The notes: generated by a model not told the origin, from the sequence alone. A stretch of DNA of 64,000 bases from Methanosarcinales archaeon Met12 (GCA_002813105.2 CP017966.2:854745-918744), one strand, 5' to 3'. Positions 8,078 to 18,416 are shown, numbered from the stretch's first letter. Numbers and translations: made by a program.

Positions 8078-9945
8078 CTCTCCTTTATAATGTCGCTGAC
8101 CTTTTCTTTGAGAATTGTGCTAACAAGCTTCCCATCTACTTTGCCTCTGAGTTCCGTCATCACCACGCCCATCAAAGGCCCGATTACCCCATATCCTTTT
8201 TCTTTAATAAAGGCTCTCTTAGATAGTACAACTCCCTCTATAATACTTTCGATTGCCATCCTATCCAGCGTCCGCAGACCAAAATCAGAGGCAATGTCTT
8301 CTGCAGTTTTATCCGGGTTGTTTGCCAGACCTTCAAGTACTCGTAGAATGCCTTCTTTGGCAATTTTGTTGGCACATATCAATTCAAACAGTTCGATGAA
8401 ATGCATAGCCTCCAAATTCTGAACGGGCACGCCCTCCCTCTTAAGTTTTGAAGTCGTTGCCTCCAGGGTCATGACTACCAGGGTTGGAGAGACGTTTAAC
8501 CTCATAATCCGCTCGAAAAGAGGTGCGTTTGCCGAGCGTGTGATTAATTCAGCAAGCTCCTCATTAAGGCCATATTCCTTCATATATCGCTCTTTGCGCT
8601 CCTGAATAAGTTCTGGAAGGGAGCATTTGATTTGCTTTAATCTCTTTTCGGATATCCTGACCGGCAGCACGTCCGTTTCTGGATACATTCGTGCAGCGCC
8701 TGGAAGTGGCCTCATATAGGCAGAATTACCATCTGGCAGGGCCCGTCTCGTCTCTTCAGGCACTCCATCCAGTGCCTCATTGGCCCGCTTAACTACGGCA
8801 TTCAGTGCAGAACGCACCCGCTCTTCGTCACCTGCGGCGATCACGACGCAGTCGTCTGGACCTGCACGAAGTTTTTTACGGACCATATCGACCTCTCCAT
8901 TCGTGATGCCGTACTTTGGCACCTCATCGGTGTGAAAAATTCCGCCCACGCCAAATCGTTTTGCCTGATCTGAGAACTCGGTGCCAAGCCTGCGGCTATG
9001 TTGGATTTCGCACCCCACCAATCCACCGAATTTGGAGAGATTGACCGCCATAGCGATGCCGCTTTTCAGCGCATTGCACATGGTATTGGCAAATATATCA
9101 CTTACATCTATCACATTGGCTTTTATCCTCTTGGCACCGCGCTTCTTGAGTTCATCGCGAATTCTCAATAATCCTACTTGACGGGTTACTTCATTCTCCA
9201 CGATCGACTCGATCAAATTGAGGGTCTGCACGCCCTTTATCTCCACCCTCGCCCCCTCTGCAATCGAGATGTTGATGTCCTGTCGAATGGTGCCTATGCC
9301 TCTTTTTACTTTTCCAGTAGAGCGCAGGATAATTCCGATGTGTTCAGCGACGGAACGTGCTTGTTTGGGCGTTGTGATGTACGGTGCGGTTCCTATTTCG
9401 ACCAATGGAATTCCCAACCGATCAAGTGAGTATGTTATGTCGCCCCCTGATACCCTCTGTGCCGCCTCCTCCTCCAGACAGAGTATATCGATTCGAACTA
9501 CATTGCCATCCACGACGACGCTTCCGTCCGAGGCGATAAGAGCAGTTCGCTGAAAACCTGACGTGTTTGACCCATCGATGACGATCTTTCTCATCGTGTG
9601 GGTTTCATCGACCACCACCATATTCAACAGGAGGGCGACTTCAAGTGCTATCTCCAGAGCCTCCGGATTTAACACTCGTGGAGGTTCTTCATCGTTTTCA
9701 ACTAAACATGTCGTGTCATATCCTTTGTAGACGAATCGCCGTCGCACCTGCGCCTCTTCCAGAACTGCCCTGTCAATTTCGCCCAATTCGCTTTCGGTCA
9801 TATGGAGATGTCGATGTATCTCATAAATCGGCTCATTATTATCTCTCAACTTCGTTGGACAGCCACAGAACAACTTACTTGCAGTATCCAATTGTTGATG
9901 GACTTCCAGGCCAGCCTTCAGCCCTAATCGCCGATAGTCAACCAT
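8074..9945 (-). CDS. gatE: Glu-tRNA(Gln) amidotransferase subunit E
   Basis: About 623 residues. With GatD it converts mischarged Glu-tRNA(Gln) to Gln-tRNA(Gln) in archaea, GatE being the kinase/transamidase and tRNA-binding subunit. Signatures of the GatB/E family: [15 protein letters not shown] at the start, [11 protein letters not shown], then [17 protein letters not shown] and [13 protein letters not shown]-type insert, present in GatE but not GatB, follows, and the YqeY-like helical tail includes [16 protein letters not shown] start at the ATG at 9945, matching usual N-termini; an upstream GTG-frame start at 9960 is possible. Overlaps the end of gatD. Confidence 0.93.
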   Translation of the reverse strand: MVDYRRLGLKAGLEVHQQLDTASKLFCGCPTKLRDNNEPIYEIHRHLHMTESELGEIDRAVLEEAQVRRRFVYKGYDTTCLVENDEEPPRVLNPEALEIALEVALLLNMVVVDETHTMRKIVIDGSNTSGFQRTALIASDGSVVVDGNVVRIDILCLEEEAAQRVSGGDITYSLDRLGIPLVEIGTAPYITTPKQARSVAEHIGIILRSTGKVKRGIGTIRQDINISIAEGARVEIKGVQTLNLIESIVENEVTRQVGLLRIRDELKKRGAKRIKANVIDVSDIFANTMCNALKSGIAMAVNLSKFGGLVGCEIQHSRRLGTEFSDQAKRFGVGGIFHTDEVPKYGITNGEVDMVRKKLRAGPDDCVVIAAGDEERVRSALNAVVKRANEALDGVPEETRRALPDGNSAYMRPLPGAARMYPETDVLPVRISEKRLKQIKCSLPELIQERKERYMKEYGLNEELAELITRSANAPLFERIMRLNVSPTLVVMTLEATTSKLKREGVPVQNLEAMHFIELFELICANKIAKEGILRVLEGLANNPDKTAEDIASDFGLRTLDRMAIESIIEGVVLSKRAFIKEKGYGVIGPLMGVVMTELRGKVDGKLVSTILKEKVSDIIKER

Positions 9946-11182
9946 AAGTGGATCTCTCACTGATTTCTCCAGCTAAACTGGTTTGCATTAACTGCCTGAC
10001 CTCTCCTTGGTCATTCGTCTTGTCCAGCACCCACATCAGTTTGACGAGTGCGACTTCGGGTAGCATATCCTCTCCTTCGATGATGCCTGCCTTGAGCAGG
10101 TCCCTGCCCGTATCGTACACGCGGTCACAAACCCTACCGCTGAGGCATTGGGACGTCATTATTACATGCATGCCGTTATCGACTGCCCTTCTTATCGATG
10201 GAATCCACTCAGTGGATACATGTCCCAGTCCAGTGCCCTCGATTACCATGCCCCTGTAGCCCGCATCTGCATAATGGTCCACTATCATCGGACTTGCCCC
10301 TGGGAAGAATTTGACCAGCGCACATTTTGTCTCCAGACCCTCCTCTAAAACCAGCTCCTGCACGTTTCTCTTTTGATATGGCGCATGTTGAAAGGGATAT
10401 ATCACTTTATCTTTATAATTCACCAGTCCAATTGGTTTGGCATTAATCGACTGGAACGCATCTCTTTTTGAGGTGTGCATCTTCCGTACTCGCGTTCCTC
10501 TGTGTATCAAACACTGGTCGTCAGAGGAGGTCGCATGCATCACCACCGTAACCTCGGCGATGTCACTCGTCGCCACCCTGGCAGCGCAAACCGTGTTCAC
10601 CACGTTATCGCTACTCGGCCTGTCAGCGCTCCGTTGTGAACCCACGAGCACGATTGGTACTGGCGTCTTTAGCATAAATGACAGCGCAGCAGCTGTATAT
10701 GTCATGGTATCCGTCCCGTGAGTGATCATCACGCCATCAGCGCCCTTCTTGACCTCATCGGCGACCGCTCTTGCCAGCTCCTGCCAGTATTCAGCTTTCA
10801 TATTCTCGCTTAAAATGCTGTAGACGACTCTGCCATCGAAGTTCGCAATCTCTGTCAGTTCAGGTATGGCGCTGAGTATATCCTCGACGCTAAACTGGCT
10901 GGTCACTGCCCCTGTTCGATAATCCACTTTACTCGCTATCGTACCACCGGTGGACAGGATGGAAACCTTTGGTAGCGCTCGGTTGCCTGGCGGGGCGGAT
11001 GCCTTTTTCCTTCGTGCGATTTTTGTCCCCTTTTTCAGAACCGTGATTTTGGTGCCCTTCTTTATTCCAACATTATAGCCGTTATCGAGCTTAAGGACGA
11101 TATATTCGCCAGTGGGGGGCATCATGAGTCCAGTATAAGTGACGTCGTCCTTTTTAATTCGAACACGGTCGCCTGCCTTCAT
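9938..11182 (-). CDS. gatD: Glu-tRNA(Gln) amidotransferase subunit D
   Basis: 414 residues. The L-asparaginase-like subunit that releases ammonia from glutamine for GatE. The N-terminal barrel ([22 protein letters not shown]) is typical of GatD. The asparaginase domain has the first catalytic Thr in [11 protein letters not shown], the second in [11 protein letters not shown], and a following conserved Lys/Asp region ([15 protein letters not shown]). It overlaps gatE downstream and argH upstream (11179-11182), forming a leftward operon argH-gatD-gatE. Length and motifs are normal. Confidence 0.94.
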   Translation of the reverse strand: MKAGDRVRIKKDDVTYTGLMMPPTGEYIVLKLDNGYNVGIKKGTKITVLKKGTKIARRKKASAPPGNRALPKVSILSTGGTIASKVDYRTGAVTSQFSVEDILSAIPELTEIANFDGRVVYSILSENMKAEYWQELARAVADEVKKGADGVMITHGTDTMTYTAAALSFMLKTPVPIVLVGSQRSADRPSSDNVVNTVCAARVATSDIAEVTVVMHATSSDDQCLIHRGTRVRKMHTSKRDAFQSINAKPIGLVNYKDKVIYPFQHAPYQKRNVQELVLEEGLETKCALVKFFPGASPMIVDHYADAGYRGMVIEGTGLGHVSTEWIPSIRRAVDNGMHVIMTSQCLSGRVCDRVYDTGRDLLKAGIIEGEDMLPEVALVKLMWVLDKTNDQGEVRQLMQTSLAGEISERSTYG

Positions 11183-12663
11183 TTGTGTACACCAAGTTTG
11201 CCAACGGCTACATCCAATTTTTTATGGCACGTAAATGCCGTTTCAGTTTTCCCTTTCAGATTTTTTATATTGCCTGTAATGCTCTCCTTTCTACTTTTGA
11301 TCATTCTAACGGTCTCTTCTGGTGCTGGTCCCCCTCTGATCTTGCGTGTTTTTACATTGGACACCACATCGAGTGCAACATCGACCGATTTTTGTGAAAG
11401 CCCCAACTCGCTCAGTCGTTTTCCTATTACCTTTTCAGATATGGCATCGATGTGCTTCAGCGTGCGTCCCCCTTTCTTGGTCAATGTCCCGACGATTTGG
11501 TGCGCTGTTCTGAATGATACTCCTGCCTCTCTGACGATGGTATCTGCCAATTCTGTTGCCGTGGTGAATCCCATCTCTGCTTTGTCTCGCATCACATCGA
11601 CCTTTACCTGCATCGTATCGACCACGTCAGCCACCATCCTCGATGACGCTCTGGTCATCGCAATCGCCCTCAATAAATGGGGTGTGACTTCCTGCAGGTC
11701 TCTGTTATAGCTGTATGGCAGCGCTTTGCAGATGGTGAGCGCCGACATCAATGCACCATAAGTTGAACCTGCTTTTGCCCTTATTAGTTCCAACACATCT
11801 GGGTTCTTTTTCTGTGGCATAATGGAACTGGTGGATGCATAACGGTCATCCAGTTCGATAAAGTCGAATTCTGGCGTGCTCCAGAGTATCAATTCCTCTG
11901 CGATACGGCTCAAATTCGTCATTATATTCGAAAACGCTGACATGCACTCTATGGCAAAATCCCTCGTGCTTACCGCGTCCATCGAGTTTTCTACAAGGTC
12001 GTCAAATCCAAGTAGCTGTGCCGTTCTTTCCCTGTTGATCGGAAAGCCGGTTGAAGCAAATGCTGCTGCGCCGAGCGGGCACAGATTAACCCGCGCATAT
12101 GCATCGCACAGCCTGTCAAAATCGCGCTCAAGCGCATCTACATATGCGATTAAATGGTGGGCAAAGGTGGTGGGCTGGGCATGCTGAAGATGGGTAAATC
12201 CTGGCATTATCGTCTCAGTATGGCTCTCTGCCAGCTTGATTAACACCTGCCTCAACTCATTTAACTCATGCATCAGCCCAAGCAACTCGCCTCTAAGTGC
12301 AATTCTGATGCATGTGGCAACCTCGTCATTGCGCGACTTAGCAGTGTGCATCCTTCCGCCAACATCTTCGCCGATGGATTCTATGAGTTTGGATTCGAGT
12401 GCCATGTGAACGTCTTCATACGCCAAATTAATGCCTGTCGTGCCCTCCTTCTTTATGCCATCCAGCGCCTTCAGTATGGTGGAGCAGTCAGCTTTGGAGA
12501 TGATACCCTGCTCACACAACATTACGACGTGTGCCCTGTTGACGAGAATTGCGGAATCGAAAATCCATTCATCTACTTCTGGAGAAGACGTAAACTTCGC
12601 CGTCTCCCTGTCTACATCAGATGATAGGCGCCCCCTGCGTAAAATATCTCTCATAATGTTCAC
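11179..12663 (-). CDS. argH: Argininosuccinate lyase
   Basis: 494 residues; last step of arginine synthesis, splitting argininosuccinate into arginine and fumarate as a cytosolic homotetramer. The fumarase/aspartase signature [11 protein letters not shown] is present, with the upstream [15 protein letters not shown] and [18 protein letters not shown] blocks carrying the active-site His and Ser/Thr contacts. The ATG at 12654 ([10 protein letters not shown]) matches common N-termini and may be the true start instead of 12663. First gene of the leftward cluster with gatD and gatE. Confidence 0.95.
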   Translation of the reverse strand: MNIMRDILRRGRLSSDVDRETAKFTSSPEVDEWIFDSAILVNRAHVVMLCEQGIISKADCSTILKALDGIKKEGTTGINLAYEDVHMALESKLIESIGEDVGGRMHTAKSRNDEVATCIRIALRGELLGLMHELNELRQVLIKLAESHTETIMPGFTHLQHAQPTTFAHHLIAYVDALERDFDRLCDAYARVNLCPLGAAAFASTGFPINRERTAQLLGFDDLVENSMDAVSTRDFAIECMSAFSNIMTNLSRIAEELILWSTPEFDFIELDDRYASTSSIMPQKKNPDVLELIRAKAGSTYGALMSALTICKALPYSYNRDLQEVTPHLLRAIAMTRASSRMVADVVDTMQVKVDVMRDKAEMGFTTATELADTIVREAGVSFRTAHQIVGTLTKKGGRTLKHIDAISEKVIGKRLSELGLSQKSVDVALDVVSNVKTRKIRGGPAPEETVRMIKSRKESITGNIKNLKGKTETAFTCHKKLDVAVGKLGVHK

Positions 12664-12773
12664 GATTCGTACTCTGTCCCTATTTGGATTTAACTGTATT
12701 TGTGGAAAAAGTTTTGTATTGCACCACTAAGCATGATAATATGGCAAATGTTGAAACACCTGTCAGTCGAAGA

Positions 12774-12876
12774 TATCCGAAGGATAACTTCTGAACGAAG
12801 GTTGCATAACCAATCTTCTGAATAAAATATTCCTATGGAATATTTTCGGTTACAACTGTCACAGACATCCGTCTGT
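12774..12876. repeat. Intergenic cluster of short palindromes
   Basis: The 308-base gap between argH and the decayed hicBA locus contains three palindromes: 12774-12786 (arm TATCC, loop GAA), 12824-12846 (arm AAAATATTCC, loop TAT, perfect 10 bp) and 12861-12876 (arm ACAGAC, loop ATCC). No gene is visible in the gap. The triloop geometry resembles the array at 1155-1253, though the sequences differ. Confidence 0.6.
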
Positions 12877-12971
12877 TAAATTCAACAAAGCACATATTTC
12901 TCGCTATCGTGGGAATGTGACATACATCAAATATTTAAGCACTAATAATTAATTAATGTATGTGAATTGAT

Positions 12972-13323
12972 ATGGACTTGACAGCAGTTATTAAAAAAGG
13001 GGATAAGCAATTTGTAGCTTTATGCCCCGAGCTTGATATCGTTAGTCAAGGGTTACAGCATTGAAGAAGCGTTAAAGAACTTAAAAGAAGCATCTGAGCT
13101 GTTTATTGACACGATGGGGTTACCTGATGATATCAAGGAAAGCGATACAATTATTGCAAGATTTGAGGTAGGGACTCATGAAAAACTACCTGTGCTGTCA
13201 GGGCGTGAACTGATAAAAATTCTTGCAAAAATAGGATTCTCCCCAGTGAGGCAGAAAGGTAGCCACATAATTCTGGTAAATGAGACAAATTTATTAAATG
13301 ACATGCAGTTCATTTTTAATTGA
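12972..13323 (+). pseudogene. Decayed hicBA module
   Basis: The ATG at 12972 begins a HicB antitoxin (MDLTAVIKKGDKQFVALCPELDIVSQG) that stops at 13062-13064. Dropping one G from the run at 13050-13052 continues the family pattern (GYSIEEALKNLKEASELF). The same frame then runs straight into HicA sequence (KLPVLSGRELIKILAKIGF, VRQKGSHIILVN), so HicB and HicA are fused and the normal HicA ATG is out of frame. The HicA part ends after its catalytic His region in unrelated residues (LLNDMQFIFN), lacking the usual C-terminal end. Non-functional as read. Confidence 0.72.
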
Positions 13324-13359
13324 ACTGTGAAATTACAAAAACAATAGAATCGGGCAGAT

Positions 13360-14100
13360 TTATAGGTATCCAACCGGCATAACATATAACGGCTCGTGTC
13401 CCCTTGGGAGATGTAATAGTTCCGCGACTTCATCATCCATGAATGCGCCGATCACAACGGTACCCAACCCCAATGCCTCTGCCTGCAGATGTATGTTTTG
13501 TCCCACGTGACCGACCTCCATGTGGGCATATCTGACCCCTCTGTTTCCATATCGGTCTGTTATCCTTCCATATTCTGCTGTTATGACTATCGAAATCGGC
13601 GCATCCGCCATGAACATCTGCGCCACACACGCCCTTGCCAGTGGCTCGCGAAGGTCCCCCTCTACGAGAAGTCTCGTGGAATGCTCATGTGGGTCATAGT
13701 GGTAGACCCCTACACCGAGCTCCTCGACTCCACCAACCACGACGTATATGTCCAGTGGATACTGTGCGCCAGCGCTCGGCGCAGCCCTGAAAAATCTTCT
13801 TCCTGGGTCAGGGTCGGTGATTCCCTGCGCAGACCAGAGAAGCTGGGATAGCTGCTCCTTCGTCAAAGCGATGTCTTTGAAACTTCTTTCAGATCTCCTC
13901 CCTTTTATCGCCTCTTCTAACGATATATCTCCTTTTAGTCTTGGATTTGGCAACATTGTTACACCTCCATTTTGTACCATTTCTTCTCTCTCGATACAAC
14001 CAGCGACCGATATGCCAACAAGTCCCAGCCCCACTCCAGCCGCGGCACGGATGAATCTCCTTCTCGAGATGCTATCTTCAAATTGATTCATCTTGCCCAC
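13360..14100 (-). CDS. Tat-exported SagB-type nitroreductase-family lipoprotein
   Basis: 246 residues. The N-terminus carries a twin-arginine signal (SRRRFIRAAAG) followed by a lipobox ending in Cys (ISVAGC), so the folded flavoprotein is probably exported and membrane-anchored. The body is nitroreductase-like of the SagB type: RRSERSF near the FMN site, APSAGAQYPLDIYV, YHYDPHEH, then GHVGQNIHLQAEALGLGTVVIGAF. It should bind FMN; the substrate is unknown. It neighbours thiL on the opposite strand and multiheme cytochrome genes, which makes extracytoplasmic redox work plausible but unproven. Confidence 0.82.
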   Translation of the reverse strand: MGKMNQFEDSISRRRFIRAAAGVGLGLVGISVAGCIEREEMVQNGGVTMLPNPRLKGDISLEEAIKGRRSERSFKDIALTKEQLSQLLWSAQGITDPDPGRRFFRAAPSAGAQYPLDIYVVVGGVEELGVGVYHYDPHEHSTRLLVEGDLREPLARACVAQMFMADAPISIVITAEYGRITDRYGNRGVRYAHMEVGHVGQNIHLQAEALGLGTVVIGAFMDDEVAELLHLPRGHEPLYVMPVGYL

Positions 14101-14146
14101 CTCTTATATATATTATATGTCTTATGAGTTATATATGTAATTTTCG

Positions 14147-15121
14147 ATGAAAGTGCATGACTTAGGAGAGAGGGCTCTCATAACTCGGATTTCAAAATTA
14201 CTGCCTCATGGTGTGGTCCTCGGCGCTGGAGAGGATGACTGCGCAGTTTTGGATTGGAATGGGGACGAGTACCTTCTAATGACCACCGACATGCTTCACC
14301 AGAGAACTGATTTTCCAGATGAGATGACTCCCTGGCAGATGGGCTGGATGTCGATTGCTGTGAGTCTGAGCGATGTCGCTGCAATGGGCGGAAAGCCGTT
14401 TGCCCTCGTCGCTGCAATGGGGCTTCCAAGAGATACTGACGTGGGGTTTGTTGACGGCATGGTAGAAGGAATGAATGCGTGCGCAGAAAAGTTCGGCGTT
14501 TCCATCGTCGGTGGGGACACGGATGAGCATGACGAACTTACTATAGTCTGCACTGTGCTGGGGCGGGTAAAAAAAGATGGGTTGCTCAGGCGCAGTGGCG
14601 CCAACGTGGGCGACATGGTCTGCGTGACTGGAGAGCTTGGCACTGCAGAAGCAGGTCTTCAAGCGCTCAGCAGAGAGATTCCGCAAAACTCTAAAAAGAG
14701 GTTGACGAAAAAATTGTTCGAGCCACAGCCCAGAGTTAACGAGGGCATCGCCCTATCCGAATCAGGTGTGGTGACGTCCATGATGGACATCAGCGATGGT
14801 CTTGCGCTTTCGCTGCACGACATGAGCAAAGCGAGCAGCGTCGGCTTTCTTATTTATGGAGATAAACTGCCAGTTCTGGATGAAGTAAAAGTCATTTCTT
14901 CCGGCTTGAATTTGCCGTTATATGGCGCAGGCGATTTTGAGCTTCTGTTTACCATTAAACCCAACGCTCTGGGGCGAGCAAGAAAAGCATGTCAATTTAC
15001 TGTGATAGGCGAAGTCACTCATGGCGATATTTTAATCAAAAAAGATGGTTTGACCGAAAAGATTGAGGCAAGAGGGTATGAGCATTTTATATGCGTCTCC
15101 AATCAGTCCACTCAAGGCTAG
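14147..15121 (+). CDS. thiL: Thiamine-monophosphate kinase
   Basis: 324 residues; phosphorylates thiamine monophosphate to the active cofactor. PurM/ThiL fold: the N-terminal glycine/aspartate block VLGAGEDDCAVL, the Mg-binding region LMTTDMLHQRTDF, VSLSDVAAMGGKPFALVAAMG, SIVGGDTDEHD, and the C-terminal MMDISDGLALSLHDM and YGAGDFELLFTI. Length is standard. Its 3' end overlaps the convergent multiheme cytochrome gene by 35 bases. thiC also occurs in the window (50.7-52 kb), consistent with de novo thiamine synthesis. Confidence 0.94.
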   Translation: MKVHDLGERALITRISKLLPHGVVLGAGEDDCAVLDWNGDEYLLMTTDMLHQRTDFPDEMTPWQMGWMSIAVSLSDVAAMGGKPFALVAAMGLPRDTDVGFVDGMVEGMNACAEKFGVSIVGGDTDEHDELTIVCTVLGRVKKDGLLRRSGANVGDMVCVTGELGTAEAGLQALSREIPQNSKKRLTKKLFEPQPRVNEGIALSESGVVTSMMDISDGLALSLHDMSKASSVGFLIYGDKLPVLDEVKVISSGLNLPLYGAGDFELLFTIKPNALGRARKACQFTVIGEVTHGDILIKKDGLTEKIEARGYEHFICVSNQSTQG

Positions 15122-16106
15122 CCATTGGTGCATGTGGGTCCACATGGCAAGTTCCGCACCTATATCCCGCATATTCAAAGTGGCATCCTACGCACCCCAT
15201 CGTCCGATGTGGGTGATTGAAATGGCAGCCAAAGGCGGTGCAGCTAATCGCCTGCGGGTGCTGAGGATGACAATCCACGCAGCTCGATGCGAAGTCATAT
15301 GTGAATGTTCGCAGAGCATCCCTATGCTCCCCCACGAACGTGTTATGCGCTTCATTGTATTTCTTCAGCACATCATATTCTCGCACATGACAATCGGCGC
15401 AAGCCTCTTTTGATACATCTGGATATGGTGCAATCCCCACCATATGGTGTGGATCATCTCCATGACATGAGAAGCAATCGGCGTTAGTAATATACCTCAC
15501 TCCATGTGGCCTATGGCATTTAACGCAGTTCGGCGTGTATTCATGCCTGACATGGCAGCCACCACATGTCACGCCCACGTGCGCTCCAACCATCGCAGTT
15601 GGCTCTGCGTGGCATGTTGCACAATCTTCTATCATGGATATTGCCCTTCTTGCCACGTGAAGTGTGTGACAGGCAGTGCAGGTGGCGTTAGCGAAATGCT
15701 GAGCCTCCATTGGATGACATCCTAAACAGGTTTCCGTCGATACATTGGCGGATGGCATCTCGTATTCGTCAAGATGATATAGCAGTATCATGCGCATCGT
15801 TGACCCTCTGAACTCTGGCTCACCTGTTACCACTAATTCATCTCCTATGAAAGGAATCGTCACGTCCTCTATGATTCCCCTGAATTCCACATCCCCGATG
15901 AGGCTCGTGGCATGACAATCATGGCACGCTACGTTAGCGCGGTTGTGGGGGGTTCCTATGTATGTGTGATAATATGGCTGCATGGCATGGCAGGCTCCAC
16001 AGAACTCTGGCTGCTCCGCGTATTGGACAGCGTGAACTGCCCCTGCGCAGCCAATGGCAAGGGAAACGAGGATAATTATGACTATGATAAGCTTTGTAGG
16101 GTACAT
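15087..16106 (-). CDS. Multiheme c-type cytochrome, 12 CxxCH plus one CX4CH
   Basis: 339 residues with an N-terminal hydrophobic anchor (residues about 5-20) and then twelve CxxCH heme-attachment motifs plus one longer site (CTAFGCH). The first pair (FCGACH, ACHDCH) follows a NapC/NirT-like start with the anchor and an acidic/aromatic linker. Many extra His residues can serve as second axial ligands. It is expected outside the membrane, taking electrons from the quinone or methanophenazine pool. A CX4CH site may need the normal ligation machinery to tolerate a wider spacing, or may bind no heme. Its 3' end overlaps thiL. Confidence 0.9.
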   Translation of the reverse strand: MYPTKLIIVIIILVSLAIGCAGAVHAVQYAEQPEFCGACHAMQPYYHTYIGTPHNRANVACHDCHATSLIGDVEFRGIIEDVTIPFIGDELVVTGEPEFRGSTMRMILLYHLDEYEMPSANVSTETCLGCHPMEAQHFANATCTACHTLHVARRAISMIEDCATCHAEPTAMVGAHVGVTCGGCHVRHEYTPNCVKCHRPHGVRYITNADCFSCHGDDPHHMVGIAPYPDVSKEACADCHVREYDVLKKYNEAHNTFVGEHRDALRTFTYDFASSCVDCHPQHPQAISCTAFGCHFNHPHRTMGCVGCHFEYAGYRCGTCHVDPHAPMASLEWTDWRRI

Positions 16107-16172
16107 CTCAACTTCAATATGCTTTCCGATAATATATATAACTGATGTTGCGACATGTTGAGATAGGCGATT

Positions 16173-17189
16173 ATGAGAAAAAAGGCAATGTTATGGGCGC
16201 CGCTAAACGATGGGCGCGTGAAATGCGATGCCTGCGCTCATCAGTGCACAATCTTCGAGGGGAAAAAGGGCATATGCCGCGTCAGGGAGAATCATGGCGG
16301 CAAACTTTACACGCTGATATACAACACCGTATCTTCGATTAACGTTGACCCAATCGAGAAAAAGCCGCTGTTCCATTTTTATCCCGGGTCGATGGCTCTT
16401 TCGCTTGGAACCGTGAGCTGCAATTTTGGGTGCAAGCACTGTCAGAATTACGCTATTGCGACTGCGAACGTAGGAGAAGAATCTACTCAAGAAATCACGC
16501 TCGAGAAATCGGTCGAACTGGCGAAGCAATATGGCTGCCAGGGCATCTCCTGGACATACAACGAGCCGACCATCTGGTTTGAGTATACATATGACTCCGC
16601 TAAACTGGCGAAGAAAGCTGGCTTGTACACGGTTTACGTAACCAATGGATATATGAGTGAGGATGCGCTGAACACGATTGCGCCATATTTGGATGCGGCT
16701 AACGTTGATGTCAAAGCGTTCAATAACGAGTTTTACAGGCAGGTCTGTGGTGCAAAACTTGAGCCCGTACTGAGAACATGCGAGCGGATGAAGGAGAAGA
16801 ACATTCATCTGGAGGTGACATATCTGATAATTCCGGGGCATAACGATGGCCCGGAAGAGATAAGGCGATTCTCAGAATGGGTCGTTGGCATTGGAGCAGA
16901 TACTCCTGTGCATTTTTCGCGTTTCCACCCACATCGTCAGATGGCTGACGTCACCCCTACTCCCGTGGAAACGCTGGAGGAGGCGCACCGAATCGCAAAG
17001 GAGTGTGGCGTTGAATACGTATACATCGGCAACGTGTATGGGCACAGATATGAGAGCACGTTTTGCCCTAAATGCGATGAAATTCTCATAGAGCGCCATG
17101 GGTACAGCGTGATTAACCGTCTTGGCGCAGAGAACTGTTGTCCCAAATGTGGGTTTGAAGTGAATGTAATAGGCTCGAATGGGCGATAG
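16173..17189 (+). CDS. amrS: AmmeMemoRadiSam-type radical SAM protein
   Basis: 338 residues. The radical SAM cluster motif is CNFGCKHCQ. The N-terminal block (KCDACAHQCTIFEGKKGICRVREN) and NEPTIWFEY are diagnostic of this family, related to pyruvate-formate-lyase-activating enzymes. A C-terminal pair of CPKC motifs may hold metal or an extra Fe-S cluster. Family members are usually encoded near Memo and AMMECR1 genes, but neither is in view, so the substrate is unknown. Start ATG at 16173, shortly after a leftward cytochrome gene. Confidence 0.88.
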   Translation: MRKKAMLWAPLNDGRVKCDACAHQCTIFEGKKGICRVRENHGGKLYTLIYNTVSSINVDPIEKKPLFHFYPGSMALSLGTVSCNFGCKHCQNYAIATANVGEESTQEITLEKSVELAKQYGCQGISWTYNEPTIWFEYTYDSAKLAKKAGLYTVYVTNGYMSEDALNTIAPYLDAANVDVKAFNNEFYRQVCGAKLEPVLRTCERMKEKNIHLEVTYLIIPGHNDGPEEIRRFSEWVVGIGADTPVHFSRFHPHRQMADVTPTPVETLEEAHRIAKECGVEYVYIGNVYGHRYESTFCPKCDEILIERHGYSVINRLGAENCCPKCGFEVNVIGSNGR

Positions 17190-17197
17190 ATTTATAG

Positions 17198-17218
17198 GTA
17201 TACAGGTATACTGTATAC
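17198..17218. promoter_or_regulatory. Triple GTATAC palindrome at the vapB start
   Basis: Three GTATAC palindromes at 17198, 17206 and 17213 lie right before the ATG at 17220, just after an A/T box (ATTTATA, about 17190). The spacing places them over the transcript start. This is an expected binding site for VapB and VapBC autorepression. With so short a leader the mRNA is probably leaderless. Confidence 0.55.
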
Positions 17219-17219
17219 T

Positions 17220-17447
17220 ATGTCTGAAGTTAAAGTAACCGAGAAATTTCAAGTGACCATACCGAAAGAGGTCAGGGAAGAGATCGGGCTTAAATCTGGA
17301 GAAATGGTAATCGTGGAGTCTATGGGTAAAGGGATTATAATCAAGAGATTTAGAACGATAAAAGACCCGCTTAGGGTGTTAATTGGCACAAAAAAGTTCA
17401 AGCACGTGCCGATCGAGGAATTAGAAGAAAAAGCGGAGCTTAGATAA
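17220..17447 (+). CDS. vapB: AbrB/VapB-type antitoxin
   Basis: 75 residues with the AbrB/SpoVT core VTEKFQVTIPKEVREEIGLKSGEMVIVE at the N-terminus, the DNA-binding swapped hairpin. The C-terminal half (KFKHVPIEELEEKAELR) is the toxin-binding extension. One base separates its stop from the TTG start of the PIN toxin. Three palindromes immediately upstream fit autoregulation. Confidence 0.88.
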   Translation: MSEVKVTEKFQVTIPKEVREEIGLKSGEMVIVESMGKGIIIKRFRTIKDPLRVLIGTKKFKHVPIEELEEKAELR

Positions 17448-17448
17448 C

Positions 17449-17853
17449 TTGCTGACATATGTCGATAGCAACGTCTTCTTTTACGCAAAAATTTTAGATG
17501 CTAAGTACGGCGAGACCTGTGTAAGTATCATTAAGGACATCGCAAAAGCTAAGCTGAAGGCTGCAATCTCGGTGCTGGTTATTCTGGAAGTTGCTAACAC
17601 TTTAAGAAAATACGGCTTTAGAGATGAGGTAAAAAACGAAGTGGATGCCTTATATTCGCTTAATATGGTCGTAAATGAAGTTGATTCCGCCACCATCCGA
17701 GGAGCGGTCGACCTTTCTTACAAAACTGGAATAAGTCCATATGATTGTGTGCACGCAGTCACCATGAAAAAGCTTGGGATACGTAGAATCATATCGGCAG
17801 ACAAGGACTTTGATAAAATTGGACTTGAGCGAATCAATCCAAGCAATTATTAG
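17449..17853 (+). CDS. vapC: PIN-domain toxin VapC
   Basis: 134 residues beginning at a TTG. PIN acids: Asp in LTYVDSNVFFYAK, Glu in LVILEVANTL, Asp in ISPYDCVHAVTM and Asp in IISADKDFDKI. Predicted Mg-dependent RNase. The TTG start is placed directly after the antitoxin stop, where an ATG would normally be; translational coupling is likely. Complete length for the family. Confidence 0.88.
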   Translation: MLTYVDSNVFFYAKILDAKYGETCVSIIKDIAKAKLKAAISVLVILEVANTLRKYGFRDEVKNEVDALYSLNMVVNEVDSATIRGAVDLSYKTGISPYDCVHAVTMKKLGIRRIISADKDFDKIGLERINPSNY

Positions 17854-17960
17854 GTTACAGCAGCTTCATCAATTCGTTTGATAAGAGACTTTAAATATAC
17901 TAAGGGAATATTTCTGTTAGCGTTTGAGATAAAGGGTCGTAAAAGACGGAAGTATCATAG

Positions 17961-18371
17961 ATGAAGATAGCCAAACCAATTTCTTTGATGGTAATCATCC
18001 TCCTCATCACCAGCATTTCTGGGTGTCTGGGTTACGTTCCTACTCTGAAGGTCACGACTATTATCAGCGGCACAACTGATGCCCCAATTATCGAGAGCAT
18101 AGAGACCGAGCAGGGTACTATAGATGCGCTAAGAGGGCCTAAAGACCATCCGCCAAGCATGCCAGGCGTGTATGTATTGGTGATAAAAGAGAGGATGGGT
18201 ACTATCAACTATTGGACATCTGTGCCATACGCGGGACCCGGAACGTATGAACTCACCGCCGGGTTCAAGACGGCACCAAACCCTGGCGATAACCTGCTAG
18301 TATTGGTGCAAGTTGTGGATGAGCAGGGTGACACTATTGCGCGTAATGAAACCGTGATGATATGGAGATGA
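17961..18371 (+). CDS. Small predicted lipoprotein of unknown function
   Basis: 136 residues. The signal peptide ends in SISGC, a lipobox with Cys near residue 22. The mature part is rich in beta-strand, Pro and Gly (GVYVLVIKERMGTINYWTSVPYAGPGTYELTAGF) and resembles a small Ig-like or carbohydrate-binding-like sandwich; no family recognised. It is a single gene between VapBC and the cytochromes, with its own upstream gap. Probably lipid-anchored outside the membrane. Confidence 0.7.
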   Translation: MKIAKPISLMVIILLITSISGCLGYVPTLKVTTIISGTTDAPIIESIETEQGTIDALRGPKDHPPSMPGVYVLVIKERMGTINYWTSVPYAGPGTYELTAGFKTAPNPGDNLLVLVQVVDEQGDTIARNETVMIWR

Positions 18372-18416
18372 GCACAAGATAGTTTTATATGGGACGTTAT
18401 GGGTGGATAAAATAGG

